64,000 bases of DNA, taken from contig OX578284.1 of NCBI GenBank assembly GCA_951217055.1, positions 46,985,177 to 47,049,176 of the forward strand, read 5' to 3'. Origin of the DNA: Gerris lacustris. Lineage: Eukaryota; Arthropoda; Insecta; Hemiptera; Gerridae. This document shows, one piece after another, positions 1 through 10,115 of the stretch. The translations under genes were made by a program, and so were the position numbers. The notes beneath the pieces were generated by a model, which saw only the letters and a program-made list of their open reading frames with translations, was not told the DNA's origin and did no database searches. Within the stretch, counting starts at the first letter, position 1, and every line of letters starts with the position of its first letter.

Positions 1-82
1 TATATAAAACAAATTTGCTTTGATGAACTTGTCAGATTAACATGGAATATAGATTAACATAACGTAGAATGTTGTTGCATGG

Positions 83-83
<1 letters not shown>

Positions 84-115
<32 letters not shown>
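84..115. repeat. (TA)n microsatellite
   Basis: An uninterrupted alternating TA tract of about 30 bases. The rest of positions 1-430 is AT-rich sequence in which I recognise nothing. Confidence 0.95.
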
Positions 116-120
<5 letters not shown>

Positions 121-430
121 TTTACATTTAAATTTATTTTATAAAGACAAAAAAGTCTTAATTAAAATTATAAAATTTATTTTAGTAATACGGTTATTTT
201 AAAAGCACTTCGTTGAGGGCCTCTGGAAAAATGAAATTCAAATAGGAGAGTGGGCACTTGACTGAATTATAAAAAAATATATTTATATTAACACTAGATA
301 TATATTATGTTCTACCAAAGTAAAATCTTTTTTCTTTAAACATTTTTATTATAGAAATATAATTTTAAAAATCAATTTTGTCGGAATCACAGTTGTGAAA
401 AGGATAAAATATCAAGCGTTATAAAAATAG

Positions 431-990
431 ACTGGCAATTAGTGTGGCACATAGCTTCCTCGCATCCTATCATGTACTTTATTATTATATTCGCGTTCTC
501 TTCTTAATAACAAATATTAATAGTGTTAGCGTTCTTCAACACTTCATAGCGGTGTCGCTGTTGATTTTACTAAAAATTTGTATTCGAAAAAAATCTTTGT
601 CTCATTGAATAAATGAAGTTGGATTTTTTCTGACCTAAAATTTCAATTTTAAATTTGAAGTTCACGTTTACGCGAGCGTTACGCGCGAACGTTTGGGCAG
701 ATAACGTTGTCCAACGAACTCGTTATGGCCATGGTTAAAATGAACATGTCTACCAAATTTCATAAAAATCGGTCTACATTTACTCAAGTTATCGTTACAC
801 GTTTCAGACAAGAGTTCGCGGACATACAGATCGACAGACTGACATGAGACCAAAATAGTTCCCTGATGTCTGAAGCGGATTTCTGTCTTGGGTATAATAA
901 TTTTTAAAATCGGAGACATAAATTTTTTCGTCCTCAAAAGTGAACACAATGCTTCCGTTACCTTCGGTAAGCTCGGAAACTAAAAAGTTA
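431..990 (+). mobile_element. Mosaic repeat: family A ends around a family C core
   Basis: The left end (from 431) carries the family A start 'gtggcacatagcttcctcgc'. From about 535 to 840 the sequence is instead family C ('catagcggtgtcgctgtt', 'cacgtttacgcgagcgt', 'ttgtccaacgaactcgt'). From about 845 to 990 it is family A again ('tccctgatgtctgaagcgg', 'aaaatcggagacata', and the terminal hairpin GCTTCCG..TACCTTCGGTA..CGGAA). Both families occur separately elsewhere in the window, so the mosaic is visible directly. Neither encodes protein; the short minus-strand reading frame over 668-949 is a chance opening. Confidence 0.7.
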
Positions 991-2045
991 TCATTGTTCG
1001 AAACGAATTTTTACTTTTTCTGTGAAATTGTTAATTAATAATTCGTTAAACGAAATTGAAATGATAAGCATGTTAATAAGGCACAATAGCTTTCATGGAA
1101 TCTAACTACTCGGTAATTAGAATATTAGAAATTGAAGCCCTTCAACACTAATATAAAATAACAGATTTGTGTCAAGTATTGATAAAAACTATTAACTATT
1201 CTCCTTCAGGTAACGTGATGTAATGTAAAGAAGTAAAATACACTCTCTATAAGAGCTTTGTTAAGGTAAAACCATTTTAACTTCTACAGGTCATAATTAA
1301 TGCTGGATACATCTAGTCAAGAGTTAATATATGAGCTGGATATAGCTGTAAACAACTATGTTTTACATTAAACTAGCTAATCTAAATCATCAATTAAGTT
1401 AGTTCATGTTATCATGTTAAGATAATATATTTGTTGAAGGAGATCTTAAGATTGTGCCTGTTTTCTCACACTGCACAGTTTAGGAAACTAAACTATTTAA
1501 GTTCATCTTCAAAGTTTAAATGTTACTCTAGATTGAGGTTAAGTAGGCTTGAGTATAAAATACTTTTTCTCCACACTCAACGATAACTATTTTAGGCGAA
1601 CGATGGAGTTAGATGGGACATAAAGCTGGACAGAACTGAGAACTTTTGACTAATCCTCTATACATATATATAGGGTGCTGATGACAGCTTTAGGTTTCCC
1701 CTTGATAAAGTTAGCGTGAAGAGAGTACTTTACTTTGAGCTAAAGTTATAGTTAATCCACTGCTAAATTTTTAAACAATATGTAGCTAATGTTTAATCAA
1801 TGTACTGAAGTAGTCGAAACAGGCCTATATTGAGCATTAGCTATTGTGATATTTCGCAATGAACTAAACTTCGTTAATTGAGTTCTTCTAGAGCCAAACG
1901 AAATTTTTTTTTTAACAGGTTACAGAATCTCGATTCTGAAAAGGAAGAAAAATTCGCCGAAAAAAAACCGCAAGTTTCTATGGAAGGAAAAATCTTTCAG
2001 AAAAGACGAAACTAATGGCCCACAAATCAATTTATCGCCATCAAC
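991..2045. other. AT-rich stretch without recognised features
   Basis: I see no conserved frame, RNA gene or clear repeat boundary here. A short poly-T at about 1905 is the only low-complexity feature. Confidence 0.5.
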
Positions 2046-2065
2046 TTGTAAACATTCCAATCCTG

Positions 2066-2205
2066 AGCGGCCGGTAAAGTTCCATTTTACAGCGGGGTCT
2101 GTAAAAATACATGCTTTATCTTTACAGGGCCGCTAGTAGTTCGAGAAGCGAACGCTTCCTGGCCGGGCCGCGGCGTGCAGGAAGCGCTAGTAGTTCTCAG
2201 CGTCA
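2066..2205. repeat. GC-rich inverted-repeat block
   Basis: A GC-rich island in AT-rich DNA. It contains inverted GCGGCC (about 2068) and GGCCGC (about 2127), an inner inverted GGTAAAG/CTTTACA pair, inverted GCTTCCTG/CAGGAAGC around 2154-2187, and a direct repeat of 'cgctagtagttc' at about 2131 and 2187. It is probably the relic of a hairpin-rich non-autonomous element. No family is recognised and no flanking duplication was found. Confidence 0.45.
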
Positions 2206-2423
2206 GCTGTTCAATTAGTCAACAACAATATTTTCACAAAAATTAGTCAACAATCAATATTTTTATAACTGCGGTTTGTTTTGTTACTGATGTTTCCTTG
2301 ATATAACCTTAATATGCATTTATTGTTTTGAAGATTACGGCAAAATAGTTTGCATGTTTAGTAATTAGTTTACATGTGGTGGGCGATAAAATAGTGTACG
2401 CACCACGAGCAGTAAGCGACATG

Positions 2424-2473
2424 ACAGGCCTCGGGCGTTAAACGCACTCATCAAACTTCGCCCTCGGCCTGTA
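2424..2473. repeat. Imperfect hairpin, arms about 14 bp
   Basis: ACAGGCCTCGGGCG is followed about 22 bases later by CGCCCTCGGCCTGT. The arms pair with two mismatches. The function is unknown; it may be a transposon end. Confidence 0.5.
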
Positions 2474-2938
2474 ATAACGCCCTTACAGCTCTAGGTACGT
2501 AAATAGCTATTATATCCCATTATTAACATATGGATGTGAATCATGGGTACTAAACTTAAGAAAAGAACGTCACATTCAAGCGGCTGAGATGAGAAACGTT
2601 GCTGCCGAAACTTAAAGGGATCGAAAACCAAAAATATTTTCACAAAACCTCTTTGGGAACAACTCATTTTAGGTCAAATCTTACACACTTTTGTTTCTTT
2701 TTTGTATTTCTTAAAATGTTACGGTAATTTTGGTTAGCTCAGCAAAGATTAAGTCATTAGGAGAGACGGCGTTCATAATCCCAATTAATTTAATTCATTC
2801 TTCAAATGTCTTCTATATTTATCAAATTCAGCCGTAACGAAGAAAAATTGTTGACAAGTAATATAATTTAGATATAATACTAATGGCTATACACTATACA
2901 CACTACCAGCCTAGATCGACTGGCTCGGACTGCCTGGT

Positions 2939-3056
2939 CTGTCAGACCGTCTGGATCAGGCGCTCCCAGGACTGTCAGACCGTCTGGATCAGACTGTCTG
3001 AGGTTTGGTTAGCCAGCACACGTCTAGACTACATAAGGTGGGGGGGGGGGGGGGAA
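2939..3056. repeat. 33 bp tandem duplication followed by poly-G
   Basis: The block beginning CTGTCAGACCGTCTGGATCA occurs at 2939 and again at 2972, with a partial third copy. A run of about 16 G follows at 3040-3055. The reading frame across it is a by-product of the repeat. Confidence 0.75.
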
Positions 3057-3099
3057 TCCAACCTACATTCAATTTCATCTCCAAAAATTGTAGTTATGG

Positions 3100-3900
3100 T
3101 TTTTTAGGGGGAAGTCAATTTTCATCTAAACATTTTTTCCTATCAAAATCGGTTGTATAAACTACTCAATGGTACCCCTAACATTGATTCTAGCTGATAT
3201 ACTAAGGAGGCCTTTCAACAGGAACATAAGATAAGCCTACAAATCACATAAAATTCAAAGTTATGCAGCATAATACTACGTCAGCATTTTACTTGTCAAA
3301 GAAACATAATTTACAATTGAATTGTTCAGCCAACGGAATAGTCCACTCTACTAACAAGAGCTAAAAGCCATAAAGTATAGACAGAGAAAGCTTTATAACT
3401 CATCGTCTAGTTGGGATCCATGCCAACAGATAGCGTGACTACGACCAGCAGCTATATATGAATCATGTCCAACATAGAACCCGTTATGCAATCAACTATT
3501 ATTTTAAGACAACGTGATATTAGTGTAGTTGAAAGGCGACAAGTATTATTTCATGTGCAGTATTAATATTTTTAAAAATATATTGCACATATATTACAGT
3601 AAAATCACAATATTCATTTAATAAATTTTTAGTTTTTAACAATAATTTTTTACGTTAATTCTTTTTGTGAATTAAACAATAACTTCATTTTGGAAAGTTC
3701 ATAAATTAGAAACAGTCTAGTCCGCTTACATTGAACATATGTGAGATAATATGTTAGAAGCTCTAAATTTAAATAAATAACCCTTTTCTTTGGTAAATTC
3801 AATTTAATTTTTCAATATAACAATATGGAAATATGTTCATGCAAAAAAAAACCACAGTTCAGCTGTTTAGAAGACAGAACAGAACAGAACAGAAACGATG
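3100..3900. other. Unassigned AT-rich stretch
   Basis: No gene or clear element is seen. A short (CAGAA)n tract lies at about 3877-3893. Confidence 0.5.
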
Positions 3901-3924
3901 TGAGACTTTGTTTATTATAAATAA

Positions 3925-4080
3925 AACTAAAGGGAAAAAATCACAGAGAAGTACTTGCGTCCAAGTACTTTTTAGGGTTTTGTAGATGATTAAGCATACC
4001 CGTTTTGAAATAATGATTTTTTTTTTCGATCTCAAGGGTCCCGGGTTCGATCCCCCGGGGGGTCACAATGTTTTTTATCA
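3925..4080 (+). mobile_element. SINE-like element A, copy 1 (tRNA-type B box)
   Basis: It shares 'gaagtacttg.gtccaagta' and 'tttttagggttt' with 25,590-25,635, and both copies end in a tRNA T-arm-like block. Here that block is GGGTTCGATCCCCCGGGGGG followed by TCACAATGTT. The motif GGTTCGATCCC fits a Pol III B box. No convincing A box is seen, so the 5' half is either diverged or not tRNA-derived. Two copies with the same order support a dispersed short retroelement family; the SINE label is inference. Confidence 0.55.
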
Positions 4081-4179
4081 GTAATAACAACTATATAAAT
4101 AGCATTTTTTCAGAACATATTCATAACCATGTATAACCATGAATTATTTCAAAATTTTAGGACCAGCCATTATATAGTG

Positions 4180-4195
4180 TTTGGGGGGGGGGAGT
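4180..4195. repeat. Poly-G tract
   Basis: About ten consecutive G. Several similar G or C runs of 9-16 bases occur in this window (3040, 11,612, 12,022, 16,409, 29,077, 29,595). Confidence 0.9.
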
Positions 4196-4837
4196 ATATT
4201 TTAACTTATAAAACAAATAAAGAATGAAAAATTTAAAAAAGCAAATATATATTTCTATCCTACTCTTCAGCAGCTATCATTTGATACCCAACTCAAAAAT
4301 TAAAAAAAAAAAAAAATTTGGGGTTTCCACATTTTTGCGAATTGCGAATGTATCTATAATTGCGAATAATATCTAATTTTGAACTTCTGTATATTTTTTC
4401 TGTGGTTGGGTAAAAAAGTTGCACCAGTGTTTCAAATTTCAGCACTTTTGCTTAAACGGTTCGGGCTCTATGAACCAAAGAGCGACGGACGGACGGACAC
4501 ATCACCCTCGGCATGAGATATCATTTTAATATCATGTATTGGTAATTCATAATTATTTGATTTGAATCATATATTCAATTTAATGAATGAGTTGTTGTTT
4601 TCTATATACATATATATATTGTTTTTTACACTTAAGTGAAATGTGATAAAAAATAATTGTGGAAAATAATTGTCGTTTTAAGTGTTCAGTTGTTCATGAA
4701 AATTGTATTTAGTTAATTAATTTTATAATGTATTTATTTGACGAATCCTATGGAGAATAAAAATTTTAATATTAACGAAAATACTAATTATTAAAATTTC
4801 AATGCGACTACACAAATTTATGAAAATTATGTGATGG

Positions 4838-4880
4838 GAAGATGACCTTAGAGGGTCGAAACGTCTCACAAATAAAAGAA
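4838..4880 (+). ncRNA. CTGAWGATG-type hairpin motif, copy 1
   Basis: GAAGAT is followed by a stem GACC (4844-4847), loop, GGTC (4854-4857), then GAAACG. AAATAAA follows about 10 bases later. It is one of at least eight sites in the window that share the 'GAtG-stem-CGAAAc' layout with different stem sequences. Whether it is transcribed or structured is inference. Confidence 0.45.
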
Positions 4881-5057
4881 ATGGAAATCAACTAGTTTTT
4901 TTTTATTTTTTAAATACACCTAAAAAATCCATCAAAAAAATGTAATAAAATATACAATTTAAAAAGGTGTTTAAGTTTAACAACGTTTGTTGAAGAAGAA
5001 AAAGGAATGTTTAGTCCAATGTACTTGGGACAAAGGAATACCCCACTTCTTTTTTTA

Positions 5058-5060
5058 TAA
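5058..5060 (+). repeat. Left TAA target-site duplication
   Basis: TAA directly before the left end of the 5.06-10.0 kb transposon, matching TAA at 10,007-10,009. The paralogous uninterrupted copy at 50,300-50,450 reads straight through this junction. Confidence 0.75.
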
Positions 5061-5792
5061 TAGTATGTCGGGTACATGGCTAAATAAGCCAAAAAGCTGC
5101 ACTTTTTGATTGGAATATGCCACTTTCTGTGGTCATAGTTGATGCCCAGAGGTAACTTTTCAGATAGGGAGCCACTTCAAAATCCGTGTAGAACACCAAA
5201 ATGGCGGCCATTAAAGATGGCGGTCATTAGCCGCCGTATTGACGTACTAAATGTTTCTGTATCTCATCTCCTAAAGGTCCGATTTTTAATTTCGTTTTTT
5301 TGTTTTAAAGCTCTTTTAAAGAGGAAACTTTATTGTCCTTATACATTTATCTCTACTCCTTAAAGGTTCAGCACAATTTTCAAAAAATCAAATAATTTTT
5401 AATTTTTAGGAGTTCTTAAAATCGGTTTTTTGTGAATATCTCATTAAAGGTCACATTTACAGAAAAATCATGTGATGTAAAATTTGTAGCTTGGAAAATT
5501 TCCTACAAAAAATAAATTATCATTTTTATTCATATGAGTACCCAGTTTAGAGATATCTCGATTCACAGAGTTTAACGAACAGTATGCACTCCTGACATCT
5601 CTATATAAAAGGTGAGGCAAAAGTTCGGCAACGGCTAATTATCTCCATTAAAATTTAAGATATCAAACGGCGGTTTGCTGCAATCTTCATCATGCATAAA
5701 GAACTATTATTTTTTTTGGGTACCCATTTTCCAGCCATTTTGGTTGCCGCCATATTGGATTCAACTTTAAAATTTAAAATAGGAACCCCTAT
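5061..5792 (+). repeat. Left long terminal inverted repeat
   Basis: The reverse complement of 9286-10,006. Shared landmarks are 'aatggcggccattaaaga', 'aacggcggtttgctgcaat' and 'aataggaacccctat'. One small length difference lies at about 5075-5095. The 74-codon frame at 5139 recurs, inverted, in the right arm only because the DNA is repeated; it has no recognisable domain. Confidence 0.85.
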
Positions 5793-6744
5793 TGAGATGA
5801 TTAGTGTGACGTCACAAAAGCTTTCGAAAATTTAACTCAGTGTTTGTTATGTTCCTTTTTCTTATCACCTCTTATCAAACCCATGTAAAATGAATGGGAG
5901 AATTTTCTCAACTTTTTAAATAATTAATTATTAAATTATTATTGATTTATAAGAGTTTTCACCCTTTGAACATTGTTGTACCAAGTCTTTTTTAACGAGT
6001 GTAACAAAGAAAACATTAAAAACTTTCGTTTCAGTTATTTAAAATGAGTATTTGTGTGAAGGGTCATATCATCGAAAAAGCTATCTGAGTTATTAATCTT
6101 TATACTTGATTTTTTGTATTTCCTGTTGCCATAAAAATTCACAGGGTGTGTTCGTGCTCATATTGTGTGTCCGAAAATAAATTTTCCTCAAGTTTTGAAA
6201 CTCAATGAAGTACACTCAGGGTACAGGACTTGTAGAAAGATAGTGACACTTAATCTGTCAGGTAATAAAAGATTATTTGCTAATAATATTTTGTTCCTGG
6301 TTACTTACAATGTGCATTATATTTAACCGATGTTGCATAATTATATACTATACAATAGATCACTGACCAGCCTAGGAAAAAGACATTGATGACGAAACAT
6401 AGAGCAGACTGTTATTACTATAATTATTTGTGTATTTTTTGTTATCTATATTAACGAGTATAATAATATAAGATATGAGTGCCTCGCATGTATACTTGTT
6501 TAAAATTTTGATTAAAAAACTAATTTAATACATTAATTTAATATTACTTAAGTACTCTGACATACTTTTACGAAGAATAGCTTTGTCCTCCCTAAAAAAT
6601 GAAGTATAGATGAAATTTTCATAACGCTCGAGAAGGTGGAACACATAATATACAAACTAAAATAGAAAAACGATTTAAAAAATTAACAATAAATAAGAAC
6701 GGACCCGGACGGTATCACCACAATAAAACACACTCACAATAATA

Positions 6745-7593
6745 CTTTTTTAAACCACTAGAACGGCAATTTTTAATGTTTTCTTATCTTACATTGTTAA
6801 AATAGACTTAGTATAATAACGTTCAAAGGTTGAAAAGTCTTATAAATTAATAATAATTTAATAATTAATTATTTAAAAAGTTGAGAAAATTCTCCCATTC
6901 ATTTTACATGGGATTGATAACAGGTGATAAGGAAAAGGAACATAACAAACCGAATCGAATAAATTATCGAAAGCTTACGCCATCTTGTGACGTCATTACT
7001 AATCATCTCTATACTGTGATACATATTTGAAAAGGCCTTGAAAAAAGAAAACATTTGCCACAAACCAGAGCTTTTTATCTTTCGCCGTTTCAAAATGGCG
7101 GCCAGTTGAAATTAATTACGGCCAATGTAAAGGTTTTTGGGGGAAAAATGCAAGAGTAAGTTAGTCTTATTTTAGGGTAAAAAATAAAATATCAACGCTA
7201 TTTTTTCCAAATTTTTAATTTTTACTTGGTTGCTATAGTAACGCACATAGTAATGTTGCTCTCGCAACCTAAAATGTAATTAAAAATATATTTTTAAACC
7301 AACTTTGAATATTTGAGTGTAAATAGGACAATTTTACTCTTAATGTTTTTCTATTAAAGCCTATTTTAACAGCAATCAAGAATTGAAAATGTCAATTTTG
7401 TATACAGAAACATTTAGTGCGTCAATACGGCGGCTAATGACCGCCATCTTTAATGGCCGCCATTTTGGTGTTCTACACGGATTTTGAAGTGGCTCCCTGT
7501 CTGAAAAGTTACCTCTGGGCATCAACTATGACCACAGAAAGTGGCATTTTCCAATCAAAAAGTGCAGCTTTCTTTGGTGTACCCAACGTACTA
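6745..7593 (-). repeat. Internal extra copy of transposon end (foldback arm)
   Basis: Positions 6745-7015 are the inverse of 5793-6030. Positions 7015-7095 are the inverse of 9190-9285. Positions 7405-7593 match 9815-10,006 in the same orientation and end in the same CGTACTA. The left 2.53 kb (5061-7593) therefore has the shape of a non-autonomous foldback element next to the coding part. Confidence 0.7.
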
Positions 7594-7644
7594 CTGGGGC
7601 TTTCATTGTAAGTCAAAACAGAAACTTGGATTGAGACAAGTTTT

Positions 7645-8930
7645 TTGAATACGAAAATGCCAGAGCCCCTCCTTTGCTCTCCTCAAATGGTGTTCTTCGA
7701 TCATGTCAGAAATCTCAGCTTCTTGAAAATCCTGGAAGAAGCCGTTGTTCCACCACATTTGGTGGATGGTGCAGCTCTAGCATATCCTCTTCCACCCAAA
7801 ACATCAAGGACATTTGGAGAATACTATGATACGGAATTCAAAAACTAACTTTTGAATGATGCTGAGAGGTTTCATGCAAACAGAATACACATTTCTTGGG
7901 ATACTTATTCAAAACCTTGCCTAAAGAAACGTGTGAGAGATAAAAGAGGCGTTGGTCTTCGTCGCCAAATAGCACAATGAAATGTGCTACCAAAAAATTG
8001 GAATAACTTCCTCTGCTGTGATCAGAATAAGACAGAACTCTTTAGGTTACTTGGAGGACATTCATTTTTGAAGTTGGATTGGGCTCACATATATGTACTG
8101 AGATTGATTGATAAAATTATTCGTTCATTATCATCTCGGCCGGATGAAACTTCTATTGACGGAGTACAATGCAGGCAACAGGAAGAAGCAGACGGCAGGA
8201 TTTTTATCCACGCTAAAGATAGTGTTGAGCAAGGAGCGAAAAAAATTATTATTCACATAGTAGATAAGGATGTAGTTGTTTTGGCAATCTCTTTCTTTCA
8301 AATTCTAAAAACAGGAGTGGGGGATTCTCTTTGGTGCTGAGAAGGGACAGAGATACATGAACATTAATGTTATGTTTGATAGTATGGGTGAGCTGAGCAT
8401 AAAGCTGTTGCATTGAGAGGATTCTATGCATTCACTGGGTCAGATGGGCCATCATCATTTGTAATGAAAGGGAAACAGACTGCCTGGAAAGTGTGGAAAT
8501 CATTTGCTGAAGCCTTCCATGGCCTCTCTCTCTACCTCAACAGTTTATTTCTATCGAGACTTTTCAAATTCTGGAGAAGTTTACTGTTCTGCTTTACTAC
8601 AAAGACGCAAAAGACTTCTCAGTCAATCGTGTTCGAAAGCTTCTCTTCACTTCAAAACGTCGCAGTCTGCAAAGTCTGCCCCCCAACAAAAGAGGCATAA
8701 GGCAAGATTGTCTTTGTTTAGCATACCAGGTCCAAAATATTCCTGGGCCAGACGGATGGGGATGGACCATGGTTGCTGGGGAGTGGACGCCGGTGTGGTA
8801 TATTCTTCCCTCTATTATGGCTGCATGCAGAGAATTAAATAAGTTGTTCCTTATGCTATACATGATGCTCCTGTTCAAAGGCCAAGGTTCAACAATGTCA
8901 GCAATGTTCGTAGGCTTCCGTGGTTACAAT
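7645..8930 (+). pseudogene. PIN/XPG-like nuclease-fold protein with Cys-rich tail, decayed
   Basis: Successive blocks match a transposon-associated metazoan family that I recognise by motif. An N-terminal stretch (7645-7848) and 'DKRGVGLRRQIAQ' (about 7940-7978) are followed by 'EEADGRIFIHAKDSVEQGAK' and 'IIIHIVDKDVVVLAIS' (8180-8300). 'RGFYAFTGSDGPSSFVMKGK' follows at 8413-8475. The 'vDkDVvvLA' and 'aFTGsD' acidic motifs resemble the metal-binding strands of PIN/FEN-like nucleases. The frame then shifts: frame 3 (about 8560-8840) gives 'GPDGWGWTMVAGEWTPVW' and 'PSIMAACREL'. Frame 1 returns with a Cys-rich tail 'ISCSLCYT' stop 'CSCSKAKVQQCQQCS' (about 8840-8920). In-frame stops (7846, 7978, 8338) and at least two frameshifts make it non-functional. 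The nuclease role is inference from motifs. Confidence 0.65.
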
Positions 8931-8933
8931 TCT

Positions 8934-9159
8934 AATGAAATTCTAGGTCTTCTGGTGAAGACCACGTCTCGAAGGGTGTACGCCCTGACGTTTCGCTCCT
9001 ACGCTAGAAGCATCATCAGGTGTGAACTGACAGTTCACACCTGTCTTAAACCTAGAATACCATGAACACCCCCTCAAAATGCTTCTAGCAGTAGGAGCGA
9101 AACGTCAGGACGTATACCCTTCGAGACACGGTCACCACCGAAAGACCTAGAACTTCATT
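8934..9159. mobile_element. Palindromic MITE with two hairpin motifs
   Basis: The left arm (about 8934-9015, 'TTCTAGGTCTTCTGGTGAAG') is repeated inverted in the right arm (about 9078-9159). Between them lies a perfect palindrome, AGGTGTGAACTG-A-CAGTTCACACCT (9018-9042). On the minus strand, 8985-9019 reads CTGATGATGCTTCTAGCGTA then GGAGCGAAACG, the same layout as the other hairpin motifs. The right arm carries the mirrored copy on the plus strand. It sits immediately after the Cys-rich end of the transposon gene, so it probably inserted into the transposon. Confidence 0.7.
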
Positions 9160-9285
9160 GTAATGTCAACAATGTCAATTTTGTAATTTCAACTGGCCAC
9201 CATTTTGAATCGGTGAAAGATAAAAGGCTCTGGTTTGCGGCAAATGTTTTCTTTTTTCAAGGCCTTTTCAAATATATATCACAGT

Positions 9286-10006
9286 ATAGGGGTTCCTATT
9301 TTAAATTTTAAAGTTGAATCCAATATGGCGGCAACCAAAATGGCGGGAAAATGGGTACCCACAAAAAAAATAGTTTTTTATGCATGATGAAGATTGCAGC
9401 AAACCGCCGTTTGATATCTTAAATTTTAATGGAGATAATTAGCCGTTGCCGAACTTTTGCCTTACCTTTTATATAGAGATGTCAGGAGTGCATACTGTTC
9501 GTTAAACTCTGTGAATCGAGATATCTCTAAACTGGTTACTCCTATGAATAAAAGTGATAATTTATTTTTTGTAGGAAATTTTCCAAGCTACAAATTTAAT
9601 ATCACATAATTTTTCTGTATATGTGACCTATAATGAGATATTCACAAAAAACCGATTTTAAGAACTCCTAAAAATTAAAAATTATTTGATTTTTTGAAAA
9701 TTGTGCTGAACCTTTAAGGAGTAGAGATAAATGTATAAGGACAATAAAGTTTCTTCTTTAAAAGAGCTTTAAAACAAAAAAACGAAATTAAAAATCGGAC
9801 CATTAGGAGATAAGATACAGAAACATTTAGTGCGTCAATACGACGGCTAATGACCGCCATCTTTAATGGCCGCCATTTTGGTGTTCTACACGGATTTTGA
9901 AGTGGCTCCCTATCTGAAAAGTTTCCTCTGGGCATCAACTATGACCACAGAAAGTGGCATATTCCAATCAAAAAGTGCAGCTTTCTTTGGTGTACCCAAC
10001 GTACTA
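9286..10006 (-). repeat. Right long terminal inverted repeat
   Basis: The inverse of the left arm, ending GTACCCAACGTACTA at 10,006. The homologous block continues inward to about 9190, matching the internal copy at 7015-7095. Confidence 0.85.
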
Positions 10007-10115
10007 TAAGGGAAGTAACAGTCTAAAGAAGAACATTCAGTGCACCTTCTTTAGATTGCTACTCCCCACTGTTTTTTCTTTTATAAGGGGAGCAATAATC
10101 TAAAGAAGTGCCAAT
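10007..10115 (+). repeat. TAA duplication and interrupted family D hairpin repeat
   Basis: It begins with TAA, the duplicated target. Then come 'GAAGTAACAGTCTAAAGAAG', 'CTTCTTTAGATTGCTACTCC' and 'GGGGAGCAATAATCTAAAG', alternating inverted segments. Together with 4990-5057 ('atgtttagtccaatgtactt', 'gggacaaaggaata') it forms a repeat that continues unbroken at 50,297-50,450 on the other strand. Confidence 0.7.

Larger units (their letters stand above)
5061..10006. mobile_element. 4.95 kb DNA transposon with long TIRs and a PIN/XPG-like gene relic
   Basis: The left end begins TAGTATGTCGGGTAC and the right end closes GTACCCAACGTACTA. The first ~732 bases are repeated inverted in the last ~721 by eye. 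TAA flanks both sides. The interior holds a broken gene (7645-8930) on the plus strand. An extra copy of the right-end sequence lies internally at 7405-7593 with the same terminal GTACCCAACGTACTA, and 5793-6030 is inverted at about 6745-7015, so the left half is itself a foldback unit. Long TIRs, a 3 bp duplication and a nuclease-like gene recall Academ-type transposons, but I cannot assign the superfamily. The insertion is supported by the paralogous empty site at 50.3-50.45 kb. Confidence 0.8.

Noticed and set aside
5139..5363. 74-codon frame repeated in both long TIRs as a conserved protein
   Set aside because: The similarity is explained by the inverted repeat itself; there is no domain, and the internal copy does not keep the frame.
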